Of a stretch of 29,979 bases of DNA, positions 14,350-23,800 are shown in pieces. A program made the translations under genes and the position numbers. Position 1 is the first letter of the stretch; each line of letters starts with the position of its first letter. Below the pieces are notes generated by a model. It was given only the letters and a program-made list of their open reading frames with translations. It had not been told where the DNA came from and did no database searches. The stretch spans positions 1 through 29,979 of the forward strand of contig CADDYT010000070.1 in NCBI GenBank assembly GCA_902810755.1, written 5' to 3'. Origin of the DNA: Chloroflexota bacterium. GTDB lineage: Bacteria > Chloroflexota > Ktedonobacteria > Ktedonobacterales > Ktedonobacteraceae.

Positions 14350-15981
14350 ATGACGAATCTCGGAAACCGCCGCTGGTGGGCGCTGGGCGCGCTGACACTG
14401 GCTGTCCTGGCCGTCGGACTGGACGGCACGATTCTCAGTGTGGCGCTGCCCACACTGGCCGGGGCGCTGCATGCCTCGGAGTCTGACCTGCAATGGTTCA
14501 CCTCCGGCTACCTGCTGGTACTCGCGGCGGCGATGCTGCCAGCCGGGCTGCTCGGAGACCGCTACGGACGCAAAAAGGTGATGCTCACCGCCCTTGCATT
14601 GTTTGCTGTAGGTTCGGCTGCCTGCGCCTACGCGCCATCGGCAGGCGCATTCATCGCGGCGCGGCTTGTCCTCGGACTGGCCGGGGCAGGCATCGTCGTG
14701 ATGGCCCTCTCCGCGTTGACCGTACTCTTCACCGAAGAGGAGCGACCCAGGGCAGTTGGCATCTGGGCAGCCGCCAACTTCCTGTCGCTGCCCATCGGCC
14801 CGATCCTGGGCGGCTGGCTGTTGACGAACTACTGGTGGGGCTGGGTGTTCCTGATGAACGTTCCGGTTGCCCTGCTGGGACTGGTCATTGCCCTCGCCCT
14901 CGTCCCTGAGTCGCGCGCTCCCATGCGCCCCCGGCTGGACCCGATTGGCATCATCACCTCGACCGCCGGACTCGTTGGCGTCACGTATGGGTTGATCGAG
15001 GCGGGTCAGAACGGCTGGGAGGATGCTACAGCCCTGGTGCCGATGGTCGCGGGTGTTATAGTGCTGGCGGGTTTCTTCTTCTGGGAGGGCTGGCTCAGTC
15101 GCCGTCCTGGCGGTCAGCCGCTGGTGGACCTCGCGCTCTTCCGCTCGGCCTCTTTCACCTGGGGCGTCATCCTCGCGGCCACAGCAGGACTTTCCATGAT
15201 CGGCGTCCTCTTCACCATGCCCCAGTACTTCCAGGGCATCATGGGGACAGATGCTATGGGTTCTGGCATACGACTCCTGCCGCTGATCGGAGGGCTTGTC
15301 GTGGGCGCCGTACCGGCAGATCGCGTTGCGCGTGTGGTGGGGGCGAAGATCACGGTTGCGCTCGGTTTCGTACTACTGGCTGCCGGAATGCTTCTGGGAG
15401 CCGCGACCGGCGTCGACTCCGGCGAGGGCTTTATCGCCGTCTGGATGGCCCTGGTAGGGGCGGGAATGGGGCTTACTATGGCTACAGCGGCCTCTGCGGC
15501 GCTCTCTGAACTCCCGCAGGAGCGCAGTGGCGTAGGCTCGGCGGTGCTGCAGGCTCTTCAGAAAGTCGGAGCGCCATTCGGGGCGGCAATTCTGGGAAGC
15601 GTACTTAGCGCCGCCTATCAGGGACAATTGAATCTTGCCGGGCTTCCATCGGCAGTCGCGAGTGCGGTCAAAGCAAGCCTGTTCGGGGGATTAGCTGTGG
15701 CACAGAAGCTTAGCTCGGCAGCACTGCTCGTCTCGGTACGCACGGCCTTCGTCCACGGCATGGATGTTTCGCTCGTGGTAGCTGCGGGAATTGCGGTGGC
15801 CGGTTTCATCCTCACGCTGATATTCTTGCCTGCGCGTGCCACCCCCGGAGCGAGCGGACTTCCAGCGGTGGAAGCCGGAGCATCAGTGACGCCGACCGGC
15901 CCCTTGCTGGTGGGTGCCGTCCACGAGGAGGTAGTTGCCAACCAGGGAGAAGAGGGACATAACAACGCTGCGCGAGAGTAA
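14350..15981 (+). CDS. DHA2-type MFS drug exporter (EmrB/QacA-like)
   Basis: 543 residues. The ATG at 14350 is preferred because AAAGGAG (14334-14340) is 9 nt away; the earlier ATG at 14341 touches it. There are about 14 membrane helices. The DHA signatures are visible: GLDGTILSVALPTLAGALHAS in helix 1, motif A GDRYGRKKVM after helix 2, and motif C-like LSLPIGPILGGWLL in helix 5. This family expels hydrophobic drugs and dyes by proton antiport. The C-terminal 40 residues are hydrophilic. TetR control is likely (see the shared operators). A hairpin at 15983-16010 follows the stop. Confidence 0.93.
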   Translation: MTNLGNRRWWALGALTLAVLAVGLDGTILSVALPTLAGALHASESDLQWFTSGYLLVLAAAMLPAGLLGDRYGRKKVMLTALALFAVGSAACAYAPSAGAFIAARLVLGLAGAGIVVMALSALTVLFTEEERPRAVGIWAAANFLSLPIGPILGGWLLTNYWWGWVFLMNVPVALLGLVIALALVPESRAPMRPRLDPIGIITSTAGLVGVTYGLIEAGQNGWEDATALVPMVAGVIVLAGFFFWEGWLSRRPGGQPLVDLALFRSASFTWGVILAATAGLSMIGVLFTMPQYFQGIMGTDAMGSGIRLLPLIGGLVVGAVPADRVARVVGAKITVALGFVLLAAGMLLGAATGVDSGEGFIAVWMALVGAGMGLTMATAASAALSELPQERSGVGSAVLQALQKVGAPFGAAILGSVLSAAYQGQLNLAGLPSAVASAVKASLFGGLAVAQKLSSAALLVSVRTAFVHGMDVSLVVAAGIAVAGFILTLIFLPARATPGASGLPAVEAGASVTPTGPLLVGAVHEEVVANQGEEGHNNAARE

Positions 15982-15982
15982 A

Positions 15983-16010
15983 TGATCGACCTCGCAGTTT
16001 GTGTCGATCA
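15983..16010 (+). terminator. Hairpin after the MFS gene
   Basis: TGATCGAC (15983-15990) and GTCGATCA (16003-16010) are perfect complements with a 12-nt loop, 1 nt after the stop. The downstream sequence lacks a clear T run, so it may act as an mRNA end-stabiliser or a weak terminator. Confidence 0.42.
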
Positions 16011-16043
16011 AATCAGGTTGCCATAAAAAACTGGTCCAAACGC

Positions 16044-16156
16044 GTCATGCTGAGCGGCAATGAGCCGTTCGCCCTGAGTGCAGCGAAGGGGAAGCATCTG
16101 CATCAAGCAAGCGGGCGGTATGGCTCACACAGATGCCTCGCTGCGCTCAGCATGAC
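16044..16156. repeat. Palindromic intergenic repeat (MITE-like)
   Basis: GTCATGCTGAGCG (16044-16056) and CGCTCAGCATGAC (16144-16156) are perfect complements bounding about 113 bp. Inside, CAGCGAAG and AGCATCTG lie on the left and CAGATGCCTCGCTG on the right, extending the fold. Repeats with this GTCATGCTGAGCG end are dispersed in many genomes, recalled from memory. No coding sequence is supported here. Its right end is just before a promoter. Confidence 0.62.
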
Positions 16157-16163
16157 ACGCGTA

Positions 16164-16172
16164 TGCTATAAT
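16164..16172 (+). promoter_or_regulatory. Extended -10 promoter of the zincin gene
   Basis: TGCTATAAT includes a perfect TATAAT (16167-16172) with the TG extension; no good -35 is seen because the upstream DNA is the repeat arm. The gene starts 50 nt on. Confidence 0.48.
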
Positions 16173-16222
16173 GCAGGCAAATACGGCAAAAAAGCGAACA
16201 GTTATGAGCAGGAGAGCGAGCC

Positions 16223-17050
16223 TTGAAGCAGGTTCAGCGCAATAATCTTACAGGCGGCGAACCGGATACAGCGAAGGGCGAACAGGGGGCGCAAACCTTC
16301 TTCGCCCTGCTGTGCTTCCTCGTCGCCATCATCTTGCTGAGCGTTTTTCTCGGCAACGGGCTGGACGGTTTCTCCTCCATGCTGGTTCTGCTGGGCGTGA
16401 TCGCCTTCGGTACTGGCGGCATCTACCTGCTCGGTCACCGGCCCTCACAGGAACACGAGGAAGAAAACGATCTCGCGTTTGATGATGAAGAGGAGATGGA
16501 AGACACGGAGGATGGGGTTGTTGAAGGAACGATTGTTGCAAGCAGTCTGGTGGAAGATGACGAGATAGTTGACGAAGATGATACCGAAACCGGGTGGGAC
16601 GAAGAGGATGAGGACGACGAGGGTCTGGCAGGGGATGAGATAGAGGACAATGATCAGGACGATGGAGATAGGGAGGATGACGGGGAAGGGTTGAATACCT
16701 TCAAGGCGCTGGTGGAAGAGGCGCTGGATAGCATCCCTCTGGAATTCAGGAAGCGCATGGAAAACCTGGCGGTGCTGGTGGAGAAAGAGCCGGGCAGAGA
16801 GGTGCTGCGACGGGTCGGCACCAGAGAGGGCTACACGCTGCTCGGACTCTACGAGGGTACGCCTTTGACTGCGCAGAGCTACCAGGGAATGATGCTGCCG
16901 GAGCGCATCACCATCTATCAGCGCCCCATCGAGGCGTACTGTCATGGCGACCCTGAGCGCATTCGCCAGCAGGTACGCGCCACCCTGCTGCACGAAGTGG
17001 CGCACCATTTTGGCATCGATCATGACGAAATGCCCATCTGGGTCAAGTAG
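16223..17050 (+). CDS. Membrane-tethered zincin-like metallopeptidase with acidic linker
   Basis: 275 residues from a TTG start, with AGGAGAG (16210-16216) 6 nt upstream. Two membrane helices lie at about residues 25-70 (QTFFALLCFLVAIILL and SMLVLLGVIAFGTGGIYLL). They are followed by about 80 residues very rich in Asp/Glu (for instance DDEEEMEDTEDG), likely disordered. The C-terminal domain (about 160-275) matches the family of small zinc-dependent proteases of the PF06262 (Zincin_1) type: LLGLYEGTPLT, LPERITIYQRPIEAYC and the zinc site HEVAHHFGID, with His257, Glu258 and His261. These domains usually occur as small soluble proteins, so the membrane anchor and acidic linker are unusual. The substrate is unknown. 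Its stop faces the CoA lyase gene end at only 10 nt. Confidence 0.82.
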   Translation: MKQVQRNNLTGGEPDTAKGEQGAQTFFALLCFLVAIILLSVFLGNGLDGFSSMLVLLGVIAFGTGGIYLLGHRPSQEHEEENDLAFDDEEEMEDTEDGVVEGTIVASSLVEDDEIVDEDDTETGWDEEDEDDEGLAGDEIEDNDQDDGDREDDGEGLNTFKALVEEALDSIPLEFRKRMENLAVLVEKEPGREVLRRVGTREGYTLLGLYEGTPLTAQSYQGMMLPERITIYQRPIEAYCHGDPERIRQQVRATLLHEVAHHFGIDHDEMPIWVK

Positions 17051-17060
17051 GATAGCAAGA

Positions 17061-18020
17061 TCAGGCCAGCCCGGCTTTGCGAGCAATCGCCAGTTTGCGC
17101 CACTCGACACGCAGGACTGCGGCATCGATCATCTGGTCGTCGATGACGATGGCGCCGAGGCCACCCTGGATGTCGGCATTTTCATAGGCATCGATAATGT
17201 GTCTGGCCCTGGCAACCTCCTCCGCCGTCGGCGTGTAGGCTTCGTTGATAATATCGATCTGCGCAGGATGGATGGCCCATTTGCCGTCGAAGCCCATGCG
17301 CGCCCCCATCTGCGCGTCGCGGCGGCAGGCTTCGTTGTCGCGAATGGCCAGCGTCACGCCATCGACAACGGTGATACCGGCGGCGCGAGCGGCGGTGATA
17401 CACTTGGCTTTGGCATAGTTGTAGTAGAAAAATTGCTCGCCGCCCAGTTCCTGCGCGCCGATATCGCCTGCGAAATCGACGAGGCCGAAGATCAGCCCGC
17501 CCATGCGAGGCGTGCTTTTCGCGATCTGCTCGGCGTGCAGCACCGCGTCGGCGGACTCGATCAGCACCTCCAGCTTGATGCGCCCGATCTCGAAGCCCAT
17601 ATTCTCCTCGATCTGCGTTAGCAGGCGATCTACAAAGAGGATGTCTTCCGGTCCGTAGCATTTGGGAATCACCACCACGTCGATATTGTGCCCGGCGGCC
17701 TCGATCACATCGATCAGGTCGCGATAGAAGAAACGGGTGCGGATGTTGTTGGGGCGGAAGGCGCGAATCTTGCCGCTGAAGTCGAGCGTGTTGAAGGCTT
17801 CGATGACGGTCTTGCGCGCCTCCACTTTCTGCGAGACGGCGCAGGCATCTTCCAGATCGAACATCACCTGATCGGCGTTGGATGCTGCCGCTTTCGCCAT
17901 CATCTTCATGCTGTGGCCCGGCACGGTCAGTTCGGAGCGGCGCACTACGAAGTCGCGCGCCATCACCATCTGCGCCTTTGGCGGAATGATATTGCCGCTA
18001 TTGTTGCTATTCATACTCAT
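17061..18020 (-). CDS. CitE-like CoA-ester lyase (HpcH/HpaI family)
   Basis: 319 residues, start at 18020 with GAGAGAGG upstream; the start overlaps the MaoC stop (ATGA). The TIM-barrel lyase signatures are visible: VPGHSMKMM, the Mg-binding FDLEDAC (54-60), VVIPKCYGPEDI, LEVLIESADAVLHAEQIA with Glu155, LIFGLVDFAGDIGA with Asp182, and GKWAIHPAQIDIINEAY. The family cleaves 3-hydroxyacyl-CoA esters such as malyl-, methylmalyl- or citramalyl-CoA to acetyl-CoA or propionyl-CoA plus an oxoacid. The exact substrate cannot be read from the sequence. It ends the LysR-acyl-CoA dehydrogenase-MaoC-lyase operon, which suggests citramalyl-CoA or methylmalyl-CoA. Confidence 0.9.
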   Translation of the reverse strand: MSMNSNNSGNIIPPKAQMVMARDFVVRRSELTVPGHSMKMMAKAAASNADQVMFDLEDACAVSQKVEARKTVIEAFNTLDFSGKIRAFRPNNIRTRFFYRDLIDVIEAAGHNIDVVVIPKCYGPEDILFVDRLLTQIEENMGFEIGRIKLEVLIESADAVLHAEQIAKSTPRMGGLIFGLVDFAGDIGAQELGGEQFFYYNYAKAKCITAARAAGITVVDGVTLAIRDNEACRRDAQMGARMGFDGKWAIHPAQIDIINEAYTPTAEEVARARHIIDAYENADIQGGLGAIVIDDQMIDAAVLRVEWRKLAIARKAGLA

Positions 18021-18541
18021 GCCCGTTTGCCTCTCTCACTATTCCTGACCTTTGCCATTTTCTCTTCCCAGGCGCGTTGTTGCGCGGCGTCGGCCTCCCG
18101 TGTGGGAACCATGACACGGCGTTTGAACGAGAGGACGGTTTCGCCGCGCTGGTTGTAAGCGATGGTTTCAACGGTGACGACGCCGCGATCTGGTTTGCTG
18201 CTGGAAAGCTTTTTCTCCAGCACCTTCGTCTCCGCATAAATGGTATCGCCATGAAACGTGGGGGCAAGATGCCTGACGTTTTCAAATTCGAGGTTGGCAA
18301 TGGCCTTGCCGCTCACATCCTCCACCGTCATGCCCAGCACAATGCTGAAGACCAGCGTGCCAACGACGACGCGCTGGTGAAACTGCGTATCCTGCGCGTA
18401 GCTGGCATCGATGTGCAGGGGGTGATGATTCATAGTAAGCATGCAGAACAACGTATCGTCATACTCGCTAATGGTGCGGCCCGGCCAGTGTCTGTAGACA
18501 GCGCCGACCTCAAATTCTTCAAAGCAGCGACCAAATTGCAT
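18017..18541 (-). CDS. MaoC-like single hot-dog hydratase
   Basis: 174 residues, with GAGGAGG upstream. It has one hot-dog domain. The hydratase motif is GRTISEYDDTLFCMLTMNHHPLHIDASYA; the residues TMNHHPLHID (36-45) hold the His and Asp that the MaoC family uses to add or remove water from enoyl-CoA. RVVVGTLVFSIVLGM and HGDTIYAETKVLEKK are further family signatures. A basic and charged tail is at the C-terminus. It overlaps the CoA lyase gene, so it probably hydrates the unsaturated CoA ester that the lyase then splits, as itaconyl-CoA hydratase or mesaconyl-CoA hydratase do. The choice between these substrates is open. Confidence 0.9.
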   Translation of the reverse strand: MQFGRCFEEFEVGAVYRHWPGRTISEYDDTLFCMLTMNHHPLHIDASYAQDTQFHQRVVVGTLVFSIVLGMTVEDVSGKAIANLEFENVRHLAPTFHGDTIYAETKVLEKKLSSSKPDRGVVTVETIAYNQRGETVLSFKRRVMVPTREADAAQQRAWEEKMAKVRNSERGKRA

Positions 18542-18578
18542 CTATTCCTCCTCATCAACGATGTCGTTCCACCTACGA

Positions 18579-19739
18579 TTATTTGATAGCATACTTCTGC
18601 AACAACTGGCGGGCGATGACGAGGCGCTGGACCTCGCTGGTCCCTTCGCCGACGAGCATGAGCGGGGCGTCGCGGTAGTAGCGTTCGACATTGAACTCCT
18701 TTGTGTAGCCGAAGCCGCCGTGGATGCGCATGGCTTCGAGCGTGACCTGCTGGCACATTTCGGAAGCAAAGAGCTTCGCCATGCTCGTCTCAAGGTCGCT
18801 GCGCGCGCCGCGATCCTTCTGTTGCGCGGCCTTCTGCACGAGCAGGCGCGCCGCCTCGATGTGGGTTGCCATATCCGCCAGCTTCATCTGGATGGCCTGG
18901 TGCTGAGCGATTGGTTTGCCAAAGCTGGAACGCTGCTGCGCGTAGCGGATGGCCTCGTTGAAGGCAGCCTGCGCCACGCCAACAGCGCGGGCCGCCACAT
19001 TGATACGCCCGACCTCCAGGCCGCTCATGGCATGCTTGAAACCCTCGCCCTCTCTGCCGCCCAGCAGGTTCGCCGCCGGGACGCGCACGGCCTCGAAGAT
19101 CAGTTCCGCCGTCTCCACGCCCTTGTAGCCAAGCTTCTCGAAGCGGCGGCCCGCGCTCAGCCCCGGCGCTTCCTTCTCCACAAGGAAGATGCTCATGCCG
19201 CGATGGGCGGGCTTTGCCTGCACATCGGTGCGCGCCAGCACGGCGAAGATACTGCCGTTGATGGCGTTCGTGACCCAGAGTTTGGAGCCGTTGAGGACAT
19301 AGTTGTCACCCTCGCGCGTCGCCGTCATCTGGATGGCCTGCACATCGCTGCCTCCGCTGGCTTCTGAAAGACAGAGGCCGGCGCGCCGGTCGCCCTCGGC
19401 CATGACGGGCAGAAAACGCTCGCGCTGCTCCTGCGTGCCATAGGCCGCGATCATATAGGCGACCAGCAGGTGCGTGTTGACGATGCCGCTCAGGCTCATC
19501 CAGCCGCGCGAGAGTTCTTCAATGATGCTGGCATAGGTCACGAAATCGAGGCCCAGCCCGCCGTACTCTTCGGGAATGGTAACGCCGAAGATACCCAGGC
19601 GTTTCAGCTTCTCGATCAACGCGACGGGGTAGATATCATCGTGTTCAAGCTCGCGCGCGACGGGGATCACTTCACGGTCGACGAAGCGGCGCACTTCCTC
19701 TATCACCATCTGCTTCTCGCTATCAGAGATCGCAGCCAT
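18579..19739 (-). CDS. Acyl-CoA dehydrogenase
   Basis: 386 residues, with AAAGGA before the start; the length is typical. All three domains are present: helical N-terminal (GIFGVTIPEEYGGLGLDFV), beta-barrel with the FAD/substrate motif LCLSEASGGSDVQAIQMTA, and C-terminal helical domain with RSSFGKPIAQHQAIQMKLADM and IHGGFGYTKEFNVERYYRDA. The catalytic base is Glu365 in VGEGTSEVQRLVIAR. It oxidises an acyl-CoA at the alpha-beta bond and passes electrons to ETF. Its gene is second in the leftward operon after LysR (15-nt gap). The substrate is unknown, likely a short branched or dicarboxylic acyl-CoA given the partners. Confidence 0.94.
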   Translation of the reverse strand: MAAISDSEKQMVIEEVRRFVDREVIPVARELEHDDIYPVALIEKLKRLGIFGVTIPEEYGGLGLDFVTYASIIEELSRGWMSLSGIVNTHLLVAYMIAAYGTQEQRERFLPVMAEGDRRAGLCLSEASGGSDVQAIQMTATREGDNYVLNGSKLWVTNAINGSIFAVLARTDVQAKPAHRGMSIFLVEKEAPGLSAGRRFEKLGYKGVETAELIFEAVRVPAANLLGGREGEGFKHAMSGLEVGRINVAARAVGVAQAAFNEAIRYAQQRSSFGKPIAQHQAIQMKLADMATHIEAARLLVQKAAQQKDRGARSDLETSMAKLFASEMCQQVTLEAMRIHGGFGYTKEFNVERYYRDAPLMLVGEGTSEVQRLVIARQLLQKYAIK

Positions 19740-19754
19740 ACAGATAATCCTTTC

Positions 19755-20678
19755 TTAGCCCGCCTTCTCCTGCCTGCGCACGCGCCTGTCCGCGTGTTGC
19801 AACAGGAAGGCTTTGAAGGCGCGGGCGGTGGCGGAAAGATGCTTGTCTTTGAGGTGGACAATACGCCACTGGCGCATGATGGGAAAGCCCTCGACATCGA
19901 GAATGACCAGGCGATGCGTCTCCAGTTCCATGTCAATGGCGGCGCGCGAGATCAGGGCGATGCCCAGACCGGCAGCCACACCCTGCTTGATGGCGCTGTT
20001 ATTGCCCACCTGCATGCTCACCAGCAGCGGCAGGCCCTCCTCCTGAAAGACGGCTTCCAGGGCAGCCCGCGTCCCCGAACCGATTTCGCGCAGCAGAAAA
20101 TGCTCGCGCGCCAGTTCCTCAAACGGCACATTTTCGCGCCCCGCCAGCCTGTGCGTGGGCGCGGCGATCAGCACCAGTTCGTTGGGCTTGAACGGCTCAA
20201 TGGTCACGGGAACTTCGTCGGGGACACGGCCCATCACCGCCAGGTCAACGCGATTGTTCAGCAGCGCGTCGACCAGCGCGGAACGGTTCACCACCTCCAG
20301 CGTGATTTCCACCTCCGGGTAGCTTTTGTGAAACTTGCCCAGCAGATCGGGGATGACGTAGGTGCCGACCGTCGTATCCGCGCCCACGCTCAGCCGCCCG
20401 TAGTACGGGCTGCGCAGCGCCTCCATCGTCTCCCACATCTCCTCGATCACTGAGAAAATTCGCTGGCTGTACCGATAGAGTTCCTCCCCGGCCTGCGTCA
20501 GGTGTGTCTTGCGTCCGATCTGGTCAAACAGCTTCACCCCCAGCGTCTCCTCAAGCTGGCGGATCTGCGCTGAAATCGCCGGCTGGCTGAAATGCAACTC
20601 CTCAGCCGCACGAACATAGCTGCAATGCTTCGCCACCACCTGAAAGGTGGCCAGTTGATGTAGATTCAGTGTGCGCAT
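19755..20678 (-). CDS. LysR-family regulator of the CoA-ester operon
   Basis: 307 residues. The N-terminal helix-turn-helix is clear: LHQLATFQVVAKHCSYVRAAEELHFSQPAISAQIRQLEETLG, quoted by its motif AAEELHFSQPAISAQI (about 24-39). The effector domain begins at RLSVGADTTVGTYVIPDLL and contains NNRVDLAVMGR, a CbbR/CysL-like pattern that often senses anionic metabolites. It is the first gene of the leftward operon and probably controls it. The intergenic space to the divergent propeller gene is 142 nt and contains AT-rich symmetry at TAGTACTA (near 20730), a possible LysR site. A role as activator responsive to a CoA-pathway intermediate is inferred. Confidence 0.93.
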   Translation of the reverse strand: MRTLNLHQLATFQVVAKHCSYVRAAEELHFSQPAISAQIRQLEETLGVKLFDQIGRKTHLTQAGEELYRYSQRIFSVIEEMWETMEALRSPYYGRLSVGADTTVGTYVIPDLLGKFHKSYPEVEITLEVVNRSALVDALLNNRVDLAVMGRVPDEVPVTIEPFKPNELVLIAAPTHRLAGRENVPFEELAREHFLLREIGSGTRAALEAVFQEEGLPLLVSMQVGNNSAIKQGVAAGLGIALISRAAIDMELETHRLVILDVEGFPIMRQWRIVHLKDKHLSATARAFKAFLLQHADRRVRRQEKAG

Positions 20679-20754
20679 CGGCTCTCCCCTGCTGCAAATA
20701 CATAGCCCTGCTTATTACATAGTACTATATAGGCCGCCACCGATGCCAGTTCCT

Positions 20755-20783
20755 TTGCTATTTCCCCACTTTTTTGATAAACT
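20755..20783 (+). promoter_or_regulatory. Candidate promoter of the propeller gene
   Basis: TTGCTA (20755-20760), 17 nt, TAAACT (20778-20783); each is 4 of 6. Spacing and the T-rich spacer support it weakly. Confidence 0.32.
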
Positions 20784-20820
20784 TAACCCGCATTAACTCA
20801 GGAGGGAAAAGAGAGCAATC

Positions 20821-23800
20821 ATGCCAGTCGAGGAATCGGACGATACGGTCAAACGGCCAGCAGTGAGACCGGCGAACCGCACAGGGAGAAAAGCTAGCGA
20901 CAAAGGAAAAAAGCAGAGGCAAAAGCGAGAGCAGGCAGGAACAAACTTCATATCAGAAGCGGAGCAGGAACCGGATTTAGCAATTCCGGCAACCAGCGCC
21001 CTTACAGACTCGATCGCAGCATCGGACTCAACCACAGATGCGCCAGCAGCCGATACCTCTGTCGAGCAGATTGATGTATCGACAACCGCCGACAGAGAAC
21101 CGGCTGCCATAGATACACCGACCGCAGATGATACGGAAGCGGCGATCAGCGAAAGCGAACAGGCCGTACCCGCGCTCAGAGAGGCATTACCCGACACGCA
21201 TGAGACTCCGGCAGCCGACATTGTAGAGCCTGCCGGGCCGGTCGAGCAGGAATTACATGGGATAGCGGTCGATACAGCGACGCTGCCCCCACCCGACACG
21301 CCCCGGCCCGAAATTGACGCCTCCAGCACAGAAGACGAGGAAGATAGCATCCCTGTCGGCGAGGTGCCGCCCGACACGCCCTTCGACGCTCAACCCGACA
21401 CGCCCCGGCCCGATGACGGAGACGAGCTTGAGCCTGCCGCCAGCCCTGTCGATACGCCTTTCCCCGTCGAGAACGAATCCACTGCCGATGTTGAGGCTCC
21501 TGCCGACATCACCGACCCGATTGATAGCGAAGCCGCCGACCCGGTTGAGGTCGAAGGCCCCGATGGCGAAATTGACCAGGTTGAAGCCTCGGTCGAGGCT
21601 GACAACAAACCTCTTGCTGATGATGAAGCCGATCGCATAACCGCTGTGCCGGTCTCTGATCTCCCGCTCTCATGGCCGGAAATGGACGTAGCAGAGGCGC
21701 AGCCCGCTCAGACGCCCGCGATACCATCCGCAGAGCAGCCCGTCCCGGCTCCGCTAGGGCAAGGGCCTGTAAGGAAGAGAGAGACAGGCAGATTGCGCAT
21801 CCTGGCAACTCTCGCCCTGCTGGTAGTGTTTCTGACCGGCTCGCTGCTCTTCTGGCAGGATGTCAACGCGCCCCATCTCTATATCTCCACCCTTAATCCT
21901 GCCAGCGGAGCAGTCGTGACGCGCGCAGATCATGGCAGCGGGTACAATGGAGAGGCTGTCATTGCCCCTGCTGAGGGACAATCGAGCGTCTTTTTCGGCC
22001 TCGCAGGCAGTCAGCCGTCTGCTCAACAGGTGGTAGAGCTGGAGCAGAATGGCTGGCAACAAACAGGGCAGTTTAGCGCGCCCCTGGCACACGGGTCGTT
22101 GAGCGTCACGGAGCAGGGAAATCTGGTTATCGAAAGCGAGCATGGGTTGGAAGTGACAACATCCGGCGGCCAGCTGCTCTGGCGCATGACAGGCGATCTA
22201 CCGGCGCGTGGGGAACATACTTTCCGCCCGGCATATGATAGCACAACGCTCTACACTGTCAAATCAGCGGCAACAGGCCAGATCGCCGCCTATGACCTGC
22301 AACATGGCGTGCCGCGCTGGACGACGAACCTGAATGATACGCTCAATTATGCGCCGCCATTGCTGCCAGACGGCACAATGCTCTATGTAGCGGGCGACCA
22401 TGCCATCTTCGCGCTGAACAGCAGCACCGGCGCCCTGCTGTGGACGGCCCCACACGCGGCGCGCACGCTCCTGCTCTCCGGCGCGCATCCCCTGCTCATC
22501 GCGGCCTGCGCCGACGGACTGCTGGCCCTCAACCCCGGCGATGGCTCGCCGCTCTGGACATTTTACGGGCAGGCGGGCAAGATGACCGCAAGCGGCGTCC
22601 CGTCACTGACCCCGACACAGTTCTATCAGGCCAGCGCGACGGCGGCGACGATCTACGCCACCGGCATTGCCTGGAAAGCGCCAGAAATACAGCCGGAACT
22701 CTGGCTCTACGCGCTCGATGCCGCCACCGGCAAGCTGCACTGGTCGCGCCAGCTTGCCGCCAACCTGCTCAGCGCAGACGCAGGCCGCGTCTTCACGCCC
22801 CTGGCATACAGCGCGCAACATCTCGTTATCCTTGAGCAACAACAGGAAAGCGGCGCGCTCTTGCTTGCCGCCTACGATGCCGACAGCGGCCAGCCGCGCT
22901 GGCAGACGCCATTTCCGCACACCGGCGCCGCCTCGCCGCTCGCGCTCTCCAACAACACGCTGCTCTTTATCAGTATCCAGACAGATAGCGGGAGCGCGCT
23001 GGCCACTATGACGCCGCTACGCCTGCTCTGGCTGGCAACCGCGCTCGTGAGCCTGTTCGGCCTCCTCCTGCTCACCTTCCTCATCTTGCGCGCCAGACCA
23101 CATCGGCCACAGACGGCCCGGAAACAGTTGCTCCATGCATGGAAGGCTGCGCGCGCAAAGCGTCCCTCGTGGAAACTGGCGGTCATTACCCTGCTGGTGG
23201 TGGCGCTTGCCGGCGTGACGAGCTATACGCAACTGAATCAGGCGCGGGGCAGCGTTTTGCTGGTGGATGTGCAGACGGGGGCAACGCGCTGGCAGCAGGC
23301 GGCATCGACCTCAACGCAGGCCCTGGCAACCGGCGGGCAGCTAAGCTTTCTCTCGGTGGCCGGGACAGCGAATATGCGCCGCGTGCAGGCCATCGATACG
23401 AACGGCGCCACACGCTGGCAGACGTTCGCCAGCGCAGGCACCTTCTCCATACCGGCAGTGCCAACGCAGCCGGGGACGCTGCTGCTCGCGCTGAGCGGTC
23501 ATATCCCCCTGCCCACCGCCTTCGCCCCGGCAGACCCGGCCTATCCACCGCCGCTGGATTCGCTGTTCATCCTCTCCCTGCTCAATCGCAACACGGGCCA
23601 GCCGCTCTGGCAGAACGCCGTCGTCACCCCCGACGATCAGCAAAGCGCGGCGGTGCTGGGAGCGGACAGTCATTTTATCTACATCGCCAGCCAGCAAACC
23701 GACGGCGCAGCCATTCAACTCGTGGCCGTTGACCAGATGAGCGGGCAGATAAGCTGGCGCGTCACCGGCCCGCCAGAGCCATCCAGTACGTCGCGCGATA

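Noticed and set aside
15999..16226. 75-codon ORF across the intergenic repeat
   Set aside because: It is made almost entirely of palindromic repeat sequence and has no ribosome site.
18561..20453. Long rightward ORFs opposite the dehydrogenase and LysR genes
   Set aside because: Antisense shadows in high-GC DNA; the leftward frames have complete family signatures.
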